Shown here piece after piece: positions 1 through 5,259 of a DNA stretch of 7,422 bases. Source of the DNA: Methylobacterium sp. (GTDB taxonomy: Bacteria; Pseudomonadota; Alphaproteobacteria; Rhizobiales; Beijerinckiaceae); assembly GCA_021154065.1 (NCBI GenBank), contig JAJKJG010000293.1, positions 1 through 7,422 on the forward strand. Direction: 5' to 3'. The notes below the pieces were generated by a model. The model saw nothing but the letters and a program-made list of their open reading frames with translations, was not told the origin of the DNA and did not search any database. How positions within the stretch are numbered: the stretch's first letter is position 1; each line of letters begins with the position of its first letter. Both the position numbers and the translations under genes were made by a program.

Positions 1-101
1 GAGGTTATCCGGGACCCAATCCCGGACTCGATTTCGTAGGTCCAATCGCCGACCAGCTTTTGCAGCCACCAGCGGGGCTCATCCTGCGGCTTCGCCTGCA
101 T
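1..101 (-). CDS. DUF1579-like protein, N-terminal fragment (runs off the window edge)
   Basis: Reading the minus strand from the ATG at 101 gives 33 codons that stay open to the window edge. The segment contains WWLQKLVGDWTYEIES. A tryptophan-rich 'LVGxWTYE' start is typical of DUF1579-type small proteins, whose biochemical role is not established. An in-frame TGA lies a short way upstream, so this ATG is the only sensible start; an AGAGG about 6 nt before it can serve as ribosome binding site. The gene lies downstream of the VOC protein on the same strand with a gap of about 100 nt, so the two could be co-transcribed, although a strong hairpin lies between them. Proteins of these two kinds often sit together in proteobacterial genomes. 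The family call rests on a short N-terminal piece only. Confidence 0.6.
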   Translation of the reverse strand, partial: MQAKPQDEPRWWLQKLVGDWTYEIESGIGSRIT

Positions 102-155
102 CGGCGCCTCTTGGGCCGTCTCCGGGCGCTGCGCTCATGGTCCTCTTGGATGCAT

Positions 156-192
156 GCTGGCGTCAGCGGCCGGAGACGCCGCTGACGCCAGC
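156..192 (-). terminator. Perfect 14-bp stem-loop downstream of the VOC gene
   Basis: Arms 156-169 and 179-192 are perfect reverse complements with a 9-nt loop. The hairpin begins about 11 nt after the VOC stop codon in the direction of transcription. No T tract follows on the minus strand, so it is not a canonical intrinsic terminator. It could be an attenuating or mRNA-stabilising hairpin between the VOC and DUF1579-like genes. Confidence 0.5.
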
Positions 193-202
193 CTTACTGC
201 CC

Positions 203-634
203 TCAGCGACCGGGCGATGCCATCGCCCAAGTGATGCCGAAGGGGTCGCGGAGCTGGCCATAGCGGTCGCCCCAGCACTGCAGCTCAAGCGGCATGACGA
301 TCTCCGCCCCGGCCTCGATCGCCCGCTTCCACCACGCGTCGACATCATCGACCGCCAGGAGCAGGTTGAAGCCCTGCGGGTCCTTCAGCGGATGGCCGAA
401 CTCCGGGAAAGCATCGCTCAGCATCACCGATGCGCCGTTGATGTATAGATGGCAGTGGATCAGTCGATGGTCCTGCATGGATTTGCGCGCGACCTCTTCG
501 GCGCCGAAGGCCCGCTTGTAAAACTCGGCCGCCGCGCTGGCGTCCCTGACGCTGAGATAAGGCGCCACGCCTCCGAGGACCTTGGGGTTCGCCGCTGTCG
601 TTTCGGCAGCTTGGCTGGCGGCTGTCGTATTCAT
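203..634 (-). CDS. VOC family (glyoxalase/PhnB-like) protein
   Basis: This is a 143-residue cytoplasmic protein of the vicinal-oxygen-chelate fold, close in style to PhnB/YdcJ-like 'glyoxalase family' proteins. Visible features are the first beta-alpha-beta module with APYLSVRDASAAAEFYKRAF (residues 24-43), the HCHLYINGASVML strand (60-72), and the C-terminal GDRYGQLRDPFGITWAMA (122-139), which is diagnostic of this group. Length is normal for a single-polypeptide VOC protein with two modules. The reading frame could begin 6 nt earlier at a GTG, but AAGGAG lies 5 nt before the ATG at 634 and would overlap the GTG, so the ATG is chosen. Family members include dioxygenases, lyases and antibiotic-binding proteins; the substrate cannot be read from the sequence. 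It precedes the DUF1579-like gene on the same strand. Confidence 0.85.
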   Translation of the reverse strand: MNTTAASQAAETTAANPKVLGGVAPYLSVRDASAAAEFYKRAFGAEEVARKSMQDHRLIHCHLYINGASVMLSDAFPEFGHPLKDPQGFNLLLAVDDVDAWWKRAIEAGAEIVMPLELQCWGDRYGQLRDPFGITWAMASPGR

Positions 635-639
635 GATCA

Positions 640-645
640 CTCCTT
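640..645 (-). promoter_or_regulatory. Ribosome binding site that fixes the VOC start
   Basis: On the minus strand this reads AAGGAG, followed by TGATC and then ATG. The 5-nt spacing is ideal for the ATG at 634. It rules out the in-frame GTG at 640, which overlaps the site. Confidence 0.7.
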
Positions 646-1009
646 ATCTTGCGCTTTGTGAAAATTGCCTTCGCCCATGCGAACCGCCGTGGAGCTGAAG
701 GCGTGCTCTGAGGACAAAGAACGGGGTGCCGGTCCGACGCCGAGGATGAACTTTTTTCGCGAGCGATGCGAATCGATGGGGTCGAGCGGCCTTGATCGTC
801 CCCAGGATTCGATCCCTAGGGCCGGAGCCTCCATCAGCTGCGACCATCGACGTCCTTGCTGATGGTCTCGGCGTGCCGCCTCCGCCTCAATCCCGCCATG
901 TCCCTCAACCGCTCCTGAACAAAGCTCTCGGCTCTCATTCAGTCGCGCCTCGGTAAAAAGCTCTCGAAACGGTCCCGGACATCCCGGGCGTTGAGAGGAG
1001 TTTTCCCCC
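641..1009. other. Divergent intergenic region between VOC and curlin genes
   Basis: There is no convincing gene here. Open frames across it are short or lie antisense to the curlin gene and lack family resemblance. It must hold the promoters for the minus-strand VOC gene and the plus-strand curlin genes, but I do not see a clear -35/-10 pair for either. Structures present are an 8-bp inverted repeat (831-838 with 858-865, 19-nt loop), an 8-bp palindrome CCCTAGGG at 814-821, and a 10-bp direct repeat closer to the curlin start. The curlin ribosome binding site AGAGGAG is at 994-1000. Confidence 0.6.
921..966 (+). repeat. Decamer direct repeat upstream of the first curlin gene
   Basis: AAAGCTCTCG occurs at 921-930 and again at 957-966, with starts 36 bp apart. 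Both copies lie 44-89 bp before the first curlin start codon, inside the expected promoter or leader region. They may be paired regulator sites or chance; no regulator is identified. Confidence 0.4.
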
Positions 1010-1372
1010 ATGTCCCTTCGTGCGCTGCTGATCGCCTCCGTCGCCACCCTCTCGCTCGCGGTTCCGGCGCTCGCCGGCAACGCTGGCGTCATCGTCCAGA
1101 GCGGCGGGGTCAACCAGGCCCATGTCGCCCAGTCGGGCGCGGCCAACACCTACACTGGTGTCCAGGGCGGCTACGCCAACCACTCGTCCGTGTTGCAGAC
1201 TGGCGGCTTCAACAACGCCATGGTCGGACAGATGGGCCGCTATAACAACGCCATGGTCGGACAGATCGGTTCGGCGAACCGAGCCGGCGTCTTCCAGATG
1301 GGCCCCGACAATCTGGCCGGCATCGGCCAGGCGGGCTCGTTCAACAACGCGATCCTGAAGCAGTGGCCGTAG
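1010..1372 (+). CDS. Curlin-repeat protein 1 (secreted amyloid subunit candidate)
   Basis: This 120-residue secreted protein has a Sec signal peptide (residues 1-22, SLRA followed by a hydrophobic core and ending PALA). The whole mature chain is then a tandem array of 11-residue units with the pattern N-x-A-x-V-x-Q-x-G-x-x, at 24-34, 35-45 and so on to 101-111, with a last 9-residue unit at 112-120. Two such units equal one 22-residue curlin repeat (strand-turn-strand) as found in CsgA and CsgB, which form curli amyloid fibres on the outer surface. Units 3 and 4 (46-67) are the most degenerate. Only one residue separates the signal peptide from the first unit. AGAGGAG at 994-1000 supports the ATG. 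It is first in a three-gene curlin cluster. Whether it plays the CsgA or CsgB role cannot be decided from sequence, so no symbol is given. Confidence 0.88.
   Translation: MSLRALLIASVATLSLAVPALAGNAGVIVQSGGVNQAHVAQSGAANTYTGVQGGYANHSSVLQTGGFNNAMVGQMGRYNNAMVGQIGSANRAGVFQMGPDNLAGIGQAGSFNNAILKQWP
1079..1369 (+). repeat. 33-bp-period coding repeat: nine 11-residue curlin half-units
   Basis: Eight complete 33-bp units and one 27-bp unit tile the mature curlin 1 coding sequence without interruption. Most copies have diverged in DNA, but units 5 and 6 share an exact 23-bp stretch (1211-1233 and 1244-1266). Conserved positions are Asn1, Ala3, Val/Ile5, Gln7 and Gly9 of each unit. Confidence 0.85.
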
Positions 1373-1381
1373 CGGCTGACG

Positions 1382-1406
1382 CGGGCGGGCGTTCGCGCTC
1401 CGCCCG
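1382..1406 (+). promoter_or_regulatory. Stem-loop between curlin 1 and curlin 2
   Basis: CGGGCGG at 1382-1388 pairs with CCGCCCG at 1400-1406. The inner GCG/CGC can extend the stem past a one-base bulge. It starts about 10 nt after the curlin 1 stop. There is no T tract, so it looks more like an attenuating or mRNA-stabilising hairpin than a full terminator. Confidence 0.5.
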
Positions 1407-1445
1407 GCCCTTGTCCCCATGCGCTTTACCGATCGGAGACATCTC

Positions 1446-1892
1446 ATGAAAACCCTGCGTTGGGCGGCGCTCGCCGCACTCACCCTGACCTCCCCGGCCG
1501 CCTGGGCCGGCGACTTCGACGTTCCTACGGTCAGCGTCTACGGCGCGATCGGCGTCGGCTCCGGCGACGTGGTCATCAGACAGAACAGCACCGCCAACTT
1601 CGCAGGCGTGATGCAGGTCGGCCCCCACGTCTCGGCCGCCATTCAGCAGTCGGGCCAGTACAACGCCGCCATGATCGGACAGATCGGTCAAGCGACCAGC
1701 GCGACCGTGCTGCAAAACGGCGGCTCCAACAACGCCCTGGTGCGCCAGATGGGCCGCCTCAATAACGCTCTCGTCGGGCAGATCGGCGCCGACAACCGGG
1801 CGCGGGTGTTTCAGATCGGCCCCAACAACTTGGCCGGCATCGGCCAGGCGGGCGCCTACAACAAGGCGCTCCTCCGTCAGCGGCCGTGGTGA
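1446..1892 (+). CDS. Curlin-repeat protein 2 (secreted amyloid subunit candidate)
   Basis: This 148-residue secreted protein begins with a signal peptide (MKTLRW, hydrophobic core, ending AAWA at residue 21). An 18-residue Gly/Val-rich segment follows (22-39) and then about ten 11-residue curlin half-units (40-50 through 139-148). The best are NNALVGQIGAD and NLAGIGQAGAY. The last 51 repeat residues align without gaps to those of curlin protein 1, with about 37 identical, so the two genes are tandem paralogues. The frame is open from an ATG at 1419, but that would place a charged stretch before the signal peptide; the ATG at 1446, with GGAG 7 nt upstream, is the real start. The extra N-terminal segment is in the position of the CsgA N22 export signal, though it does not resemble it. 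Probable cell-surface fibre subunit. Confidence 0.87.
   Translation: MKTLRWAALAALTLTSPAAWAGDFDVPTVSVYGAIGVGSGDVVIRQNSTANFAGVMQVGPHVSAAIQQSGQYNAAMIGQIGQATSATVLQNGGSNNALVRQMGRLNNALVGQIGADNRARVFQIGPNNLAGIGQAGAYNKALLRQRPW
1563..1889 (+). repeat. 33-bp-period coding repeat: about ten 11-residue curlin half-units
   Basis: Units run uninterrupted from residue 40 to the C terminus of curlin 2. The first (40-50) and fifth (84-94) lack the leading Asn. A 23-bp block at 1831-1853 is identical to 1314-1336 in curlin 1, which supports tandem gene duplication. Confidence 0.82.
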
Positions 1893-1926
1893 TCGGCGTG
1901 CGCGGCCTGCTTTCTGCGCTGTTCGC

Positions 1927-1956
1927 GAGCGCCGCGCCCAGGGGCGCGGTCCGCTC
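1927..1956 (+). promoter_or_regulatory. Strong stem-loop between curlin 2 and curlin 3
   Basis: CCGCGCCC (1932-1939) pairs with GGGCGCGG (1942-1949). The outer arm GAGCG (1927-1931) pairs with CGCTC (1952-1956) across a 2-nt bulge, giving up to 13 paired positions. No T tract follows; the curlin 3 ribosome binding site begins about 10 nt later. It may reduce read-through or protect the upstream mRNA. Confidence 0.5.
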
Positions 1957-1977
1957 CACACCTCTTAGGAGCTTTCG

Positions 1978-2379
1978 ATGAAAACAGCTTACCTTGTCCT
2001 TGGAACGGCAATCGCCCTGAGCGCGGCCGCGCTGGCCGGATCGGGCCCGCCGGCGCGCGGCCCGGACGGCAGCGTCGAGACCACGCACAACGCACACCCC
2101 GACGCGGCGGCCGAGACTGGCCGCAGGGACGACGGCATGGCCCAAGGCGACGACTCAGGCCGGGTCACGACGACGGTGCGTAATGGCGGCAACCTCGCCA
2201 GCGTAACCCAGAGCGGAAACCCCGAGACGGTCGTGAAGCGGATCGAGAAGCGGCCCGGCTACACCCGGCTGGAGCAGCGCAGCGGAAACAGCAGTGCAGT
2301 CATCGTTCAAAGCAACAACGTGGCCGACCTGCCACTGGACAAGATCCCGCCCGCGTTCCGGGAATTCTTCAGGCGCTGA
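1978..2379 (+). CDS. Secreted protein with degenerate curlin units (possible curlin nucleator or anchor)
   Basis: This 133-residue protein has a signal peptide (MKTAYLVLGTAIALSAAALA, residues 1-20). A 40-residue charged, Gly/Pro/Asp-rich linker follows (21-61), then a short curlin-like region and a basic tail. Units visible are NLASVTQSG (72-80), LEQRSG (98-103) and NSSAVIVQSNN (104-114). The Gln residues at 78, 100 and 111 keep an exact 11-residue register, with Ile89 at the missing position. The C-terminal tail (115-133) has PLDKIPPAF and ends FFRR. AGGAG at 1967-1971, 6 nt before the ATG, fixes the start. It is third in the curlin cluster. By analogy with E. coli CsgB, whose last repeat carries basic residues needed for surface attachment, it could be the minor nucleating or anchoring subunit. 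That role is inference; presence of curlin-type units is seen directly. Confidence 0.75.
   Translation: MKTAYLVLGTAIALSAAALAGSGPPARGPDGSVETTHNAHPDAAAETGRRDDGMAQGDDSGRVTTTVRNGGNLASVTQSGNPETVVKRIEKRPGYTRLEQRSGNSSAVIVQSNNVADLPLDKIPPAFREFFRR
2191..2319 (+). repeat. Degenerate curlin units in curlin 3
   Basis: This stretch codes for residues 72-114. It holds four consecutive 11-residue positions, of which three retain the key Gln (78, 100, 111) and one has Ile (89). The N-x-A-x-V-x-Q pattern is complete only in the first. Confidence 0.6.
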
Positions 2380-2583
2380 CGGGACGACCAACGCGGCGGC
2401 CTGCCGCCGCAGGTTTGTCAATGACCATGGCGCTTCATCGGGCGTTGGGGCGCGACGTGCCGAGCTTTCCCTGGGTGCAGGGAGCGAAGACATAACGGCG
2501 TTGGGACGTCCATGGAGGCGCTCGCGCCGTCGGAGAGCCGTCCAGCCCCTCCGGGGATAACGCAACGGCATTTGGCCGGAAGG
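2380..2583. other. Convergent intergenic region between curlin 3 and the TRAP large subunit
   Basis: There is no convincing gene. The best hairpin is the one at 2393-2410 just after curlin 3. For the minus-strand TRAP gene I see no T-tailed terminator. Frames open across the region are shadows without family resemblance. Confidence 0.55.
2393..2410 (+). terminator. Terminator-like hairpin after the curlin cluster
   Basis: GCGGCGG (2393-2399) pairs with CCGCCGC (2404-2410) around a CCTG tetraloop. It starts about 14 nt after the curlin 3 stop. The following bases, AGGTTTGTC, give only a weak T run. Confidence 0.5.
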
Positions 2584-4548
2584 TCATTCGATCTTGGGCG
2601 GCTGGCCGAGATCGATCTGCGGCAAGCCGGGAAGTCCGCCCCCGTCCGGCGTGGTCGCGCCAGGGAGCTGAAGATCCTGCAACTGCTGCTCGATCGCCTT
2701 TTGGTCGATCACGGTTCCACTGCTCTTGTAGTGGGTCACCATCTTCGGGAACAGGATCACGAGGGCGACCATAAGGCACTGGATCGCCACGAACGGGATC
2801 GCCCCGTAATAAATCTGGCCGGTCGTCACCGACTCCATGCGCCGGCCGGTGAGCCGGTCCATAAAGGGGGCGCGCGGCGCGACCGAGCGCAGGTAGAACA
2901 GCGCGAAGCCGAAGGGCGGGTGCATGAAGCTGGTCTGCATGTTGACGCCGAGCATGACGCCGAACCAGATCAGGTCGATGCCAAGTTTCTCCGCCGCCGG
3001 CCCGAGCAGCGGGATGACGATGAAGGCCAGTTCGAAAAAATCGAGGAAAAAGGCCAGGACGAAAATGAAGATGTTGGTGAAGATGAGAAAACCCGGCTGG
3101 CCGCCCGGCAGCGAGGTCAGCAGGTGCTCGACCCACACGTGCCCGTTCACCCCATAGAAGGTCAGGGAGAACACGCGCGCGCCGATCAGGATGAACATCA
3201 CGAAGGCCGACAGCTTCGCCGTGGCCTCGACCGCCTGCCGGACGATGTCCCAGTTCAGGCGCTTCGCCTCGTTGCTGACGAGGCGTTTGAGCCCGGCCAG
3301 CACGATCGCGCCGAGCGCGCCCATGGCGCCGCCTTCGGTCGGCGTCGCGACGCCGATGAAGATGGTGCCGAGCACGAGGAAGATGAGCGCCAGCGGCGGC
3401 ACCATGACGAAGGTGACTTCCTGCGCCATGTTCGACAGGAGACCGAGCCTCAGAAAGCGGTTGGCGAGCGCCAGCGAGAAGGAGATCGCCACGGCCAGCG
3501 ACATCGTCAGAATGACGAAATCCGCGCCGGCCTTGACGTTGGTCCGGTACAGCATGAAGAGGGCGGCCAGCAGCCCGGAAGCGCCGGCGAGGGCCAGCAG
3601 GTTGAGGCGCGGGTTCGCGCCGATTCGGCGCGGGCCGCGCAAAAGGAGCTGGTAGGCCGCAAACAGCCCGCCGACGATGCCGGCGACGGCCCATTTCGCA
3701 TCCATCCCGAACATATGGCCCGAGAGGAGCGGCCGCCCGAATTCCGCGGCGAGCGCATCCACGGTCGCGAGCACGATCCAGATGGCGAGCGGGGCGACGA
3801 CGAACAGGGCGAGGCCGGTGAAAAGACCTTGGCGCAGGGCGAGATGCTGCTTCTCGTGGATGCGCTGCGCTTCTGCGGGCAGGCCGGGGGCCGCGTCCGG
3901 CTTGACCAGGGTCACAAGAAAGACATACCCGGCGTAGAGGCCGGCCAGCACCAGCCCCGGAATGAAGGCGCCTTCGTACATATCGCCGACGGAGCGGCCC
4001 AACTGGTCGGCCATGACGATGAGAACGAGCGAGGGCGGAATGATCTGCGCCAGGGTGCCGGAGGCTGCGATGACGCCCGCGGCGAGCCGCCGGTCGTAGC
4101 CGTAGCGCAGCATGATGGGCAACGAGATCAGGCCCATTGCGATGACCGACGCCGCAACAACGCCCGTCGTCGCCGCTAGGAGCGCGCCGACGAAGATGAC
4201 CGCGTAGGCAAGGCCGCCGCGCACGGTCCCGAACAACTGGCCGATGGTGTCGAGGAGGTCCTCGGCCATCCCCGACCGTTCCAGCACGAGGCCCATGAAG
4301 GTGAAGAAAGGAACGGCGAGCAAGACCTCGTTGCTCATGGTCTGGTAGATGCGCTCGGGGAGGGCCTGCAGCAGCGGCCACGACAGCGTGATGGTCTGCG
4401 GCGCGTAAGGGGCGAGTTCGACGGCGACGATGAAGAACAAAAGGCCGTTCGCGGCGAGCGCGAAGGCGACCGGGTAGCCGAGCAGCAGAAACACCACTAG
4501 CGCCGCGAACATGATCGGCGCGAGGTTCTGGGCGATCAGCTCAGCCAT
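2584..4548 (-). CDS. TRAP transporter large permease subunit (DctM type, enlarged FcbT3-like class)
   Basis: This 654-residue inner-membrane protein is the transport subunit of a tripartite ATP-independent periplasmic (TRAP) transporter, which uses ion gradients to import organic acids delivered by a binding protein. Family hallmarks are GVVAASVIAMG (129-139), the TLAQIIPPSLVLIVMA region (165-180) and ATPTEGGAMGALGA (401-414). Ordinary DctM proteins have about 425 residues; here roughly 240-375 adds several hydrophobic segments between the halves, as in the enlarged 'mannitol/chloroaromatic' class (COG4664). The last 50 residues form a hydrophilic Gln/Pro/Gly-rich tail. The ATG at 4548 has GGAG 9 nt upstream. 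It starts 36 nt after the stop of the small subunit and is surely co-transcribed with it. No substrate can be assigned and no binding-protein gene is adjacent. Confidence 0.93.
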   Translation of the reverse strand: MAELIAQNLAPIMFAALVVFLLLGYPVAFALAANGLLFFIVAVELAPYAPQTITLSWPLLQALPERIYQTMSNEVLLAVPFFTFMGLVLERSGMAEDLLDTIGQLFGTVRGGLAYAVIFVGALLAATTGVVAASVIAMGLISLPIMLRYGYDRRLAAGVIAASGTLAQIIPPSLVLIVMADQLGRSVGDMYEGAFIPGLVLAGLYAGYVFLVTLVKPDAAPGLPAEAQRIHEKQHLALRQGLFTGLALFVVAPLAIWIVLATVDALAAEFGRPLLSGHMFGMDAKWAVAGIVGGLFAAYQLLLRGPRRIGANPRLNLLALAGASGLLAALFMLYRTNVKAGADFVILTMSLAVAISFSLALANRFLRLGLLSNMAQEVTFVMVPPLALIFLVLGTIFIGVATPTEGGAMGALGAIVLAGLKRLVSNEAKRLNWDIVRQAVEATAKLSAFVMFILIGARVFSLTFYGVNGHVWVEHLLTSLPGGQPGFLIFTNIFIFVLAFFLDFFELAFIVIPLLGPAAEKLGIDLIWFGVMLGVNMQTSFMHPPFGFALFYLRSVAPRAPFMDRLTGRRMESVTTGQIYYGAIPFVAIQCLMVALVILFPKMVTHYKSSGTVIDQKAIEQQLQDLQLPGATTPDGGGLPGLPQIDLGQPPKIE

Positions 4549-4584
4549 AAACAGAGACTCCGAAGGACAGGAGGAGAGGGCCGT

Positions 4585-5205
4585 TTATTTGTCTATTTTT
4601 ACAATGCCGCTAAGCCGGTCCTCATCCGCCAGTTCACCCAGGAGCCGTTCGGCTTCGGCTTCGGCCGCCGCCTGGTGGCCGCCGCGGGCGTACTCGTCCT
4701 CGATCGCGCCACGCAAGATCGCGATACGCTTGATGAGTTCGCTTAAGGCTTGCAGCGCGAGGAGGACAAATCCTAAGAGGATCAGACCCTTCGCCGGCCA
4801 GAGGATGAGGCCGCCGGCGCTGGCGGATCGCTCGCCCGAGAGATACGCATGCCAGAAGAACGGCGTGGAGAGGGTGAGCATCACGGCCACGAACGGCAAC
4901 AGGAAGAACAGATGGCCAAACACGTCGATGGCATCCCGGCTGCGTTTCGACAGCCGGTTCGAGACGATGTCGATGCGGATGTGCTCGTTGTCCTTCAGCG
5001 TCCAGGCGGCGCACAGCATGAACACCGCGCCGAACAGATACCACTGCAGCTCCAGCCAGGCGTTCGAGGAGGTGCCGAACGCCTTGCGGACGATGGCGTT
5101 CACCGCCGACACGATGACCGCGACCAGGATCGCCCAAGCGGCAAGCTTGCCGATGCGCGTGGTGAGCGCATCGATGATCCGGCTTAATTGAAGCAGCGCG
5201 CCCAC
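4585..5205 (-). CDS. TRAP transporter small permease subunit (DctQ type)
   Basis: This 206-residue inner-membrane protein has four predicted membrane segments at about 19-39, 51-70, 95-115 and 133-155, the normal DctQ topology. It partners the large subunit. The motif WLELQWYLFGAVFMLCAAWT (50-69) followed by KDNEHIRIDIV (71-81) is characteristic of DctQ proteins. The C-terminal 45 residues are charged and Ala/Glu-rich, likely helical and cytoplasmic. Translation starts at a GTG (5205), chosen because AAAGGGAG lies 5 nt upstream. It is 54 nt downstream of moaA on the same strand, with no visible terminator between, so it may be expressed from the moaA promoter or from one within moaA. Confidence 0.92.
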   Translation of the reverse strand: MGALLQLSRIIDALTTRIGKLAAWAILVAVIVSAVNAIVRKAFGTSSNAWLELQWYLFGAVFMLCAAWTLKDNEHIRIDIVSNRLSKRSRDAIDVFGHLFFLLPFVAVMLTLSTPFFWHAYLSGERSASAGGLILWPAKGLILLGFVLLALQALSELIKRIAILRGAIEDEYARGGHQAAAEAEAERLLGELADEDRLSGIVKIDK

Positions 5206-5210
5206 GTATG

Positions 5211-5218
5211 CTCCCTTT
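5211..5218 (-). promoter_or_regulatory. Ribosome binding site for the GTG start of the TRAP small subunit
   Basis: The minus strand reads AAAGGGAG, then CATAC, then GTG. The strong match and 5-nt spacing support the GTG at 5205 over any downstream codon. Confidence 0.65.
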
Positions 5219-5259
5219 CAGACGCCGCAGCCTCTCCCGAAAAGCGGCGAGAACGCGGG

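Noticed and set aside
9..25. 6-bp inverted repeat CCGGGA/TCCCGG near the left edge
   Set aside because: It lies inside the DUF1579-like coding sequence and is short enough to arise by chance in GC-rich DNA.
800..826. GGATTCGATCC resembling a tRNA T-arm
   Set aside because: It does not fit a five-pair stem with a seven-base loop, and no other tRNA arms are nearby.
1079..1889. Regular repeats that might suggest a CRISPR array or minisatellite
   Set aside because: The repeats are in frame, contiguous, without spacers, and code for curlin units behind signal peptides.
637..1961. Three minus-strand frames antisense to the curlin genes with repeat-like translations
   Set aside because: Their apparent periodicity comes from the 33-bp period of the sense-strand curlin repeats; no start signals or family resemblance support them.
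2512..4179. Long plus-strand open frame of 555 codons opposite the TRAP large subunit
   Set aside because: Its translation is an Arg/Glu/His/Asp-rich sequence without family resemblance, and it is fully antisense to a clear membrane protein. High GC codon bias creates such frames.
2435..4381. Minus-strand 648-codon frame overlapping the TRAP large subunit in another frame
   Set aside because: Arg/Pro/Ala/His-rich shadow of the true frame, with no domain recognisable.
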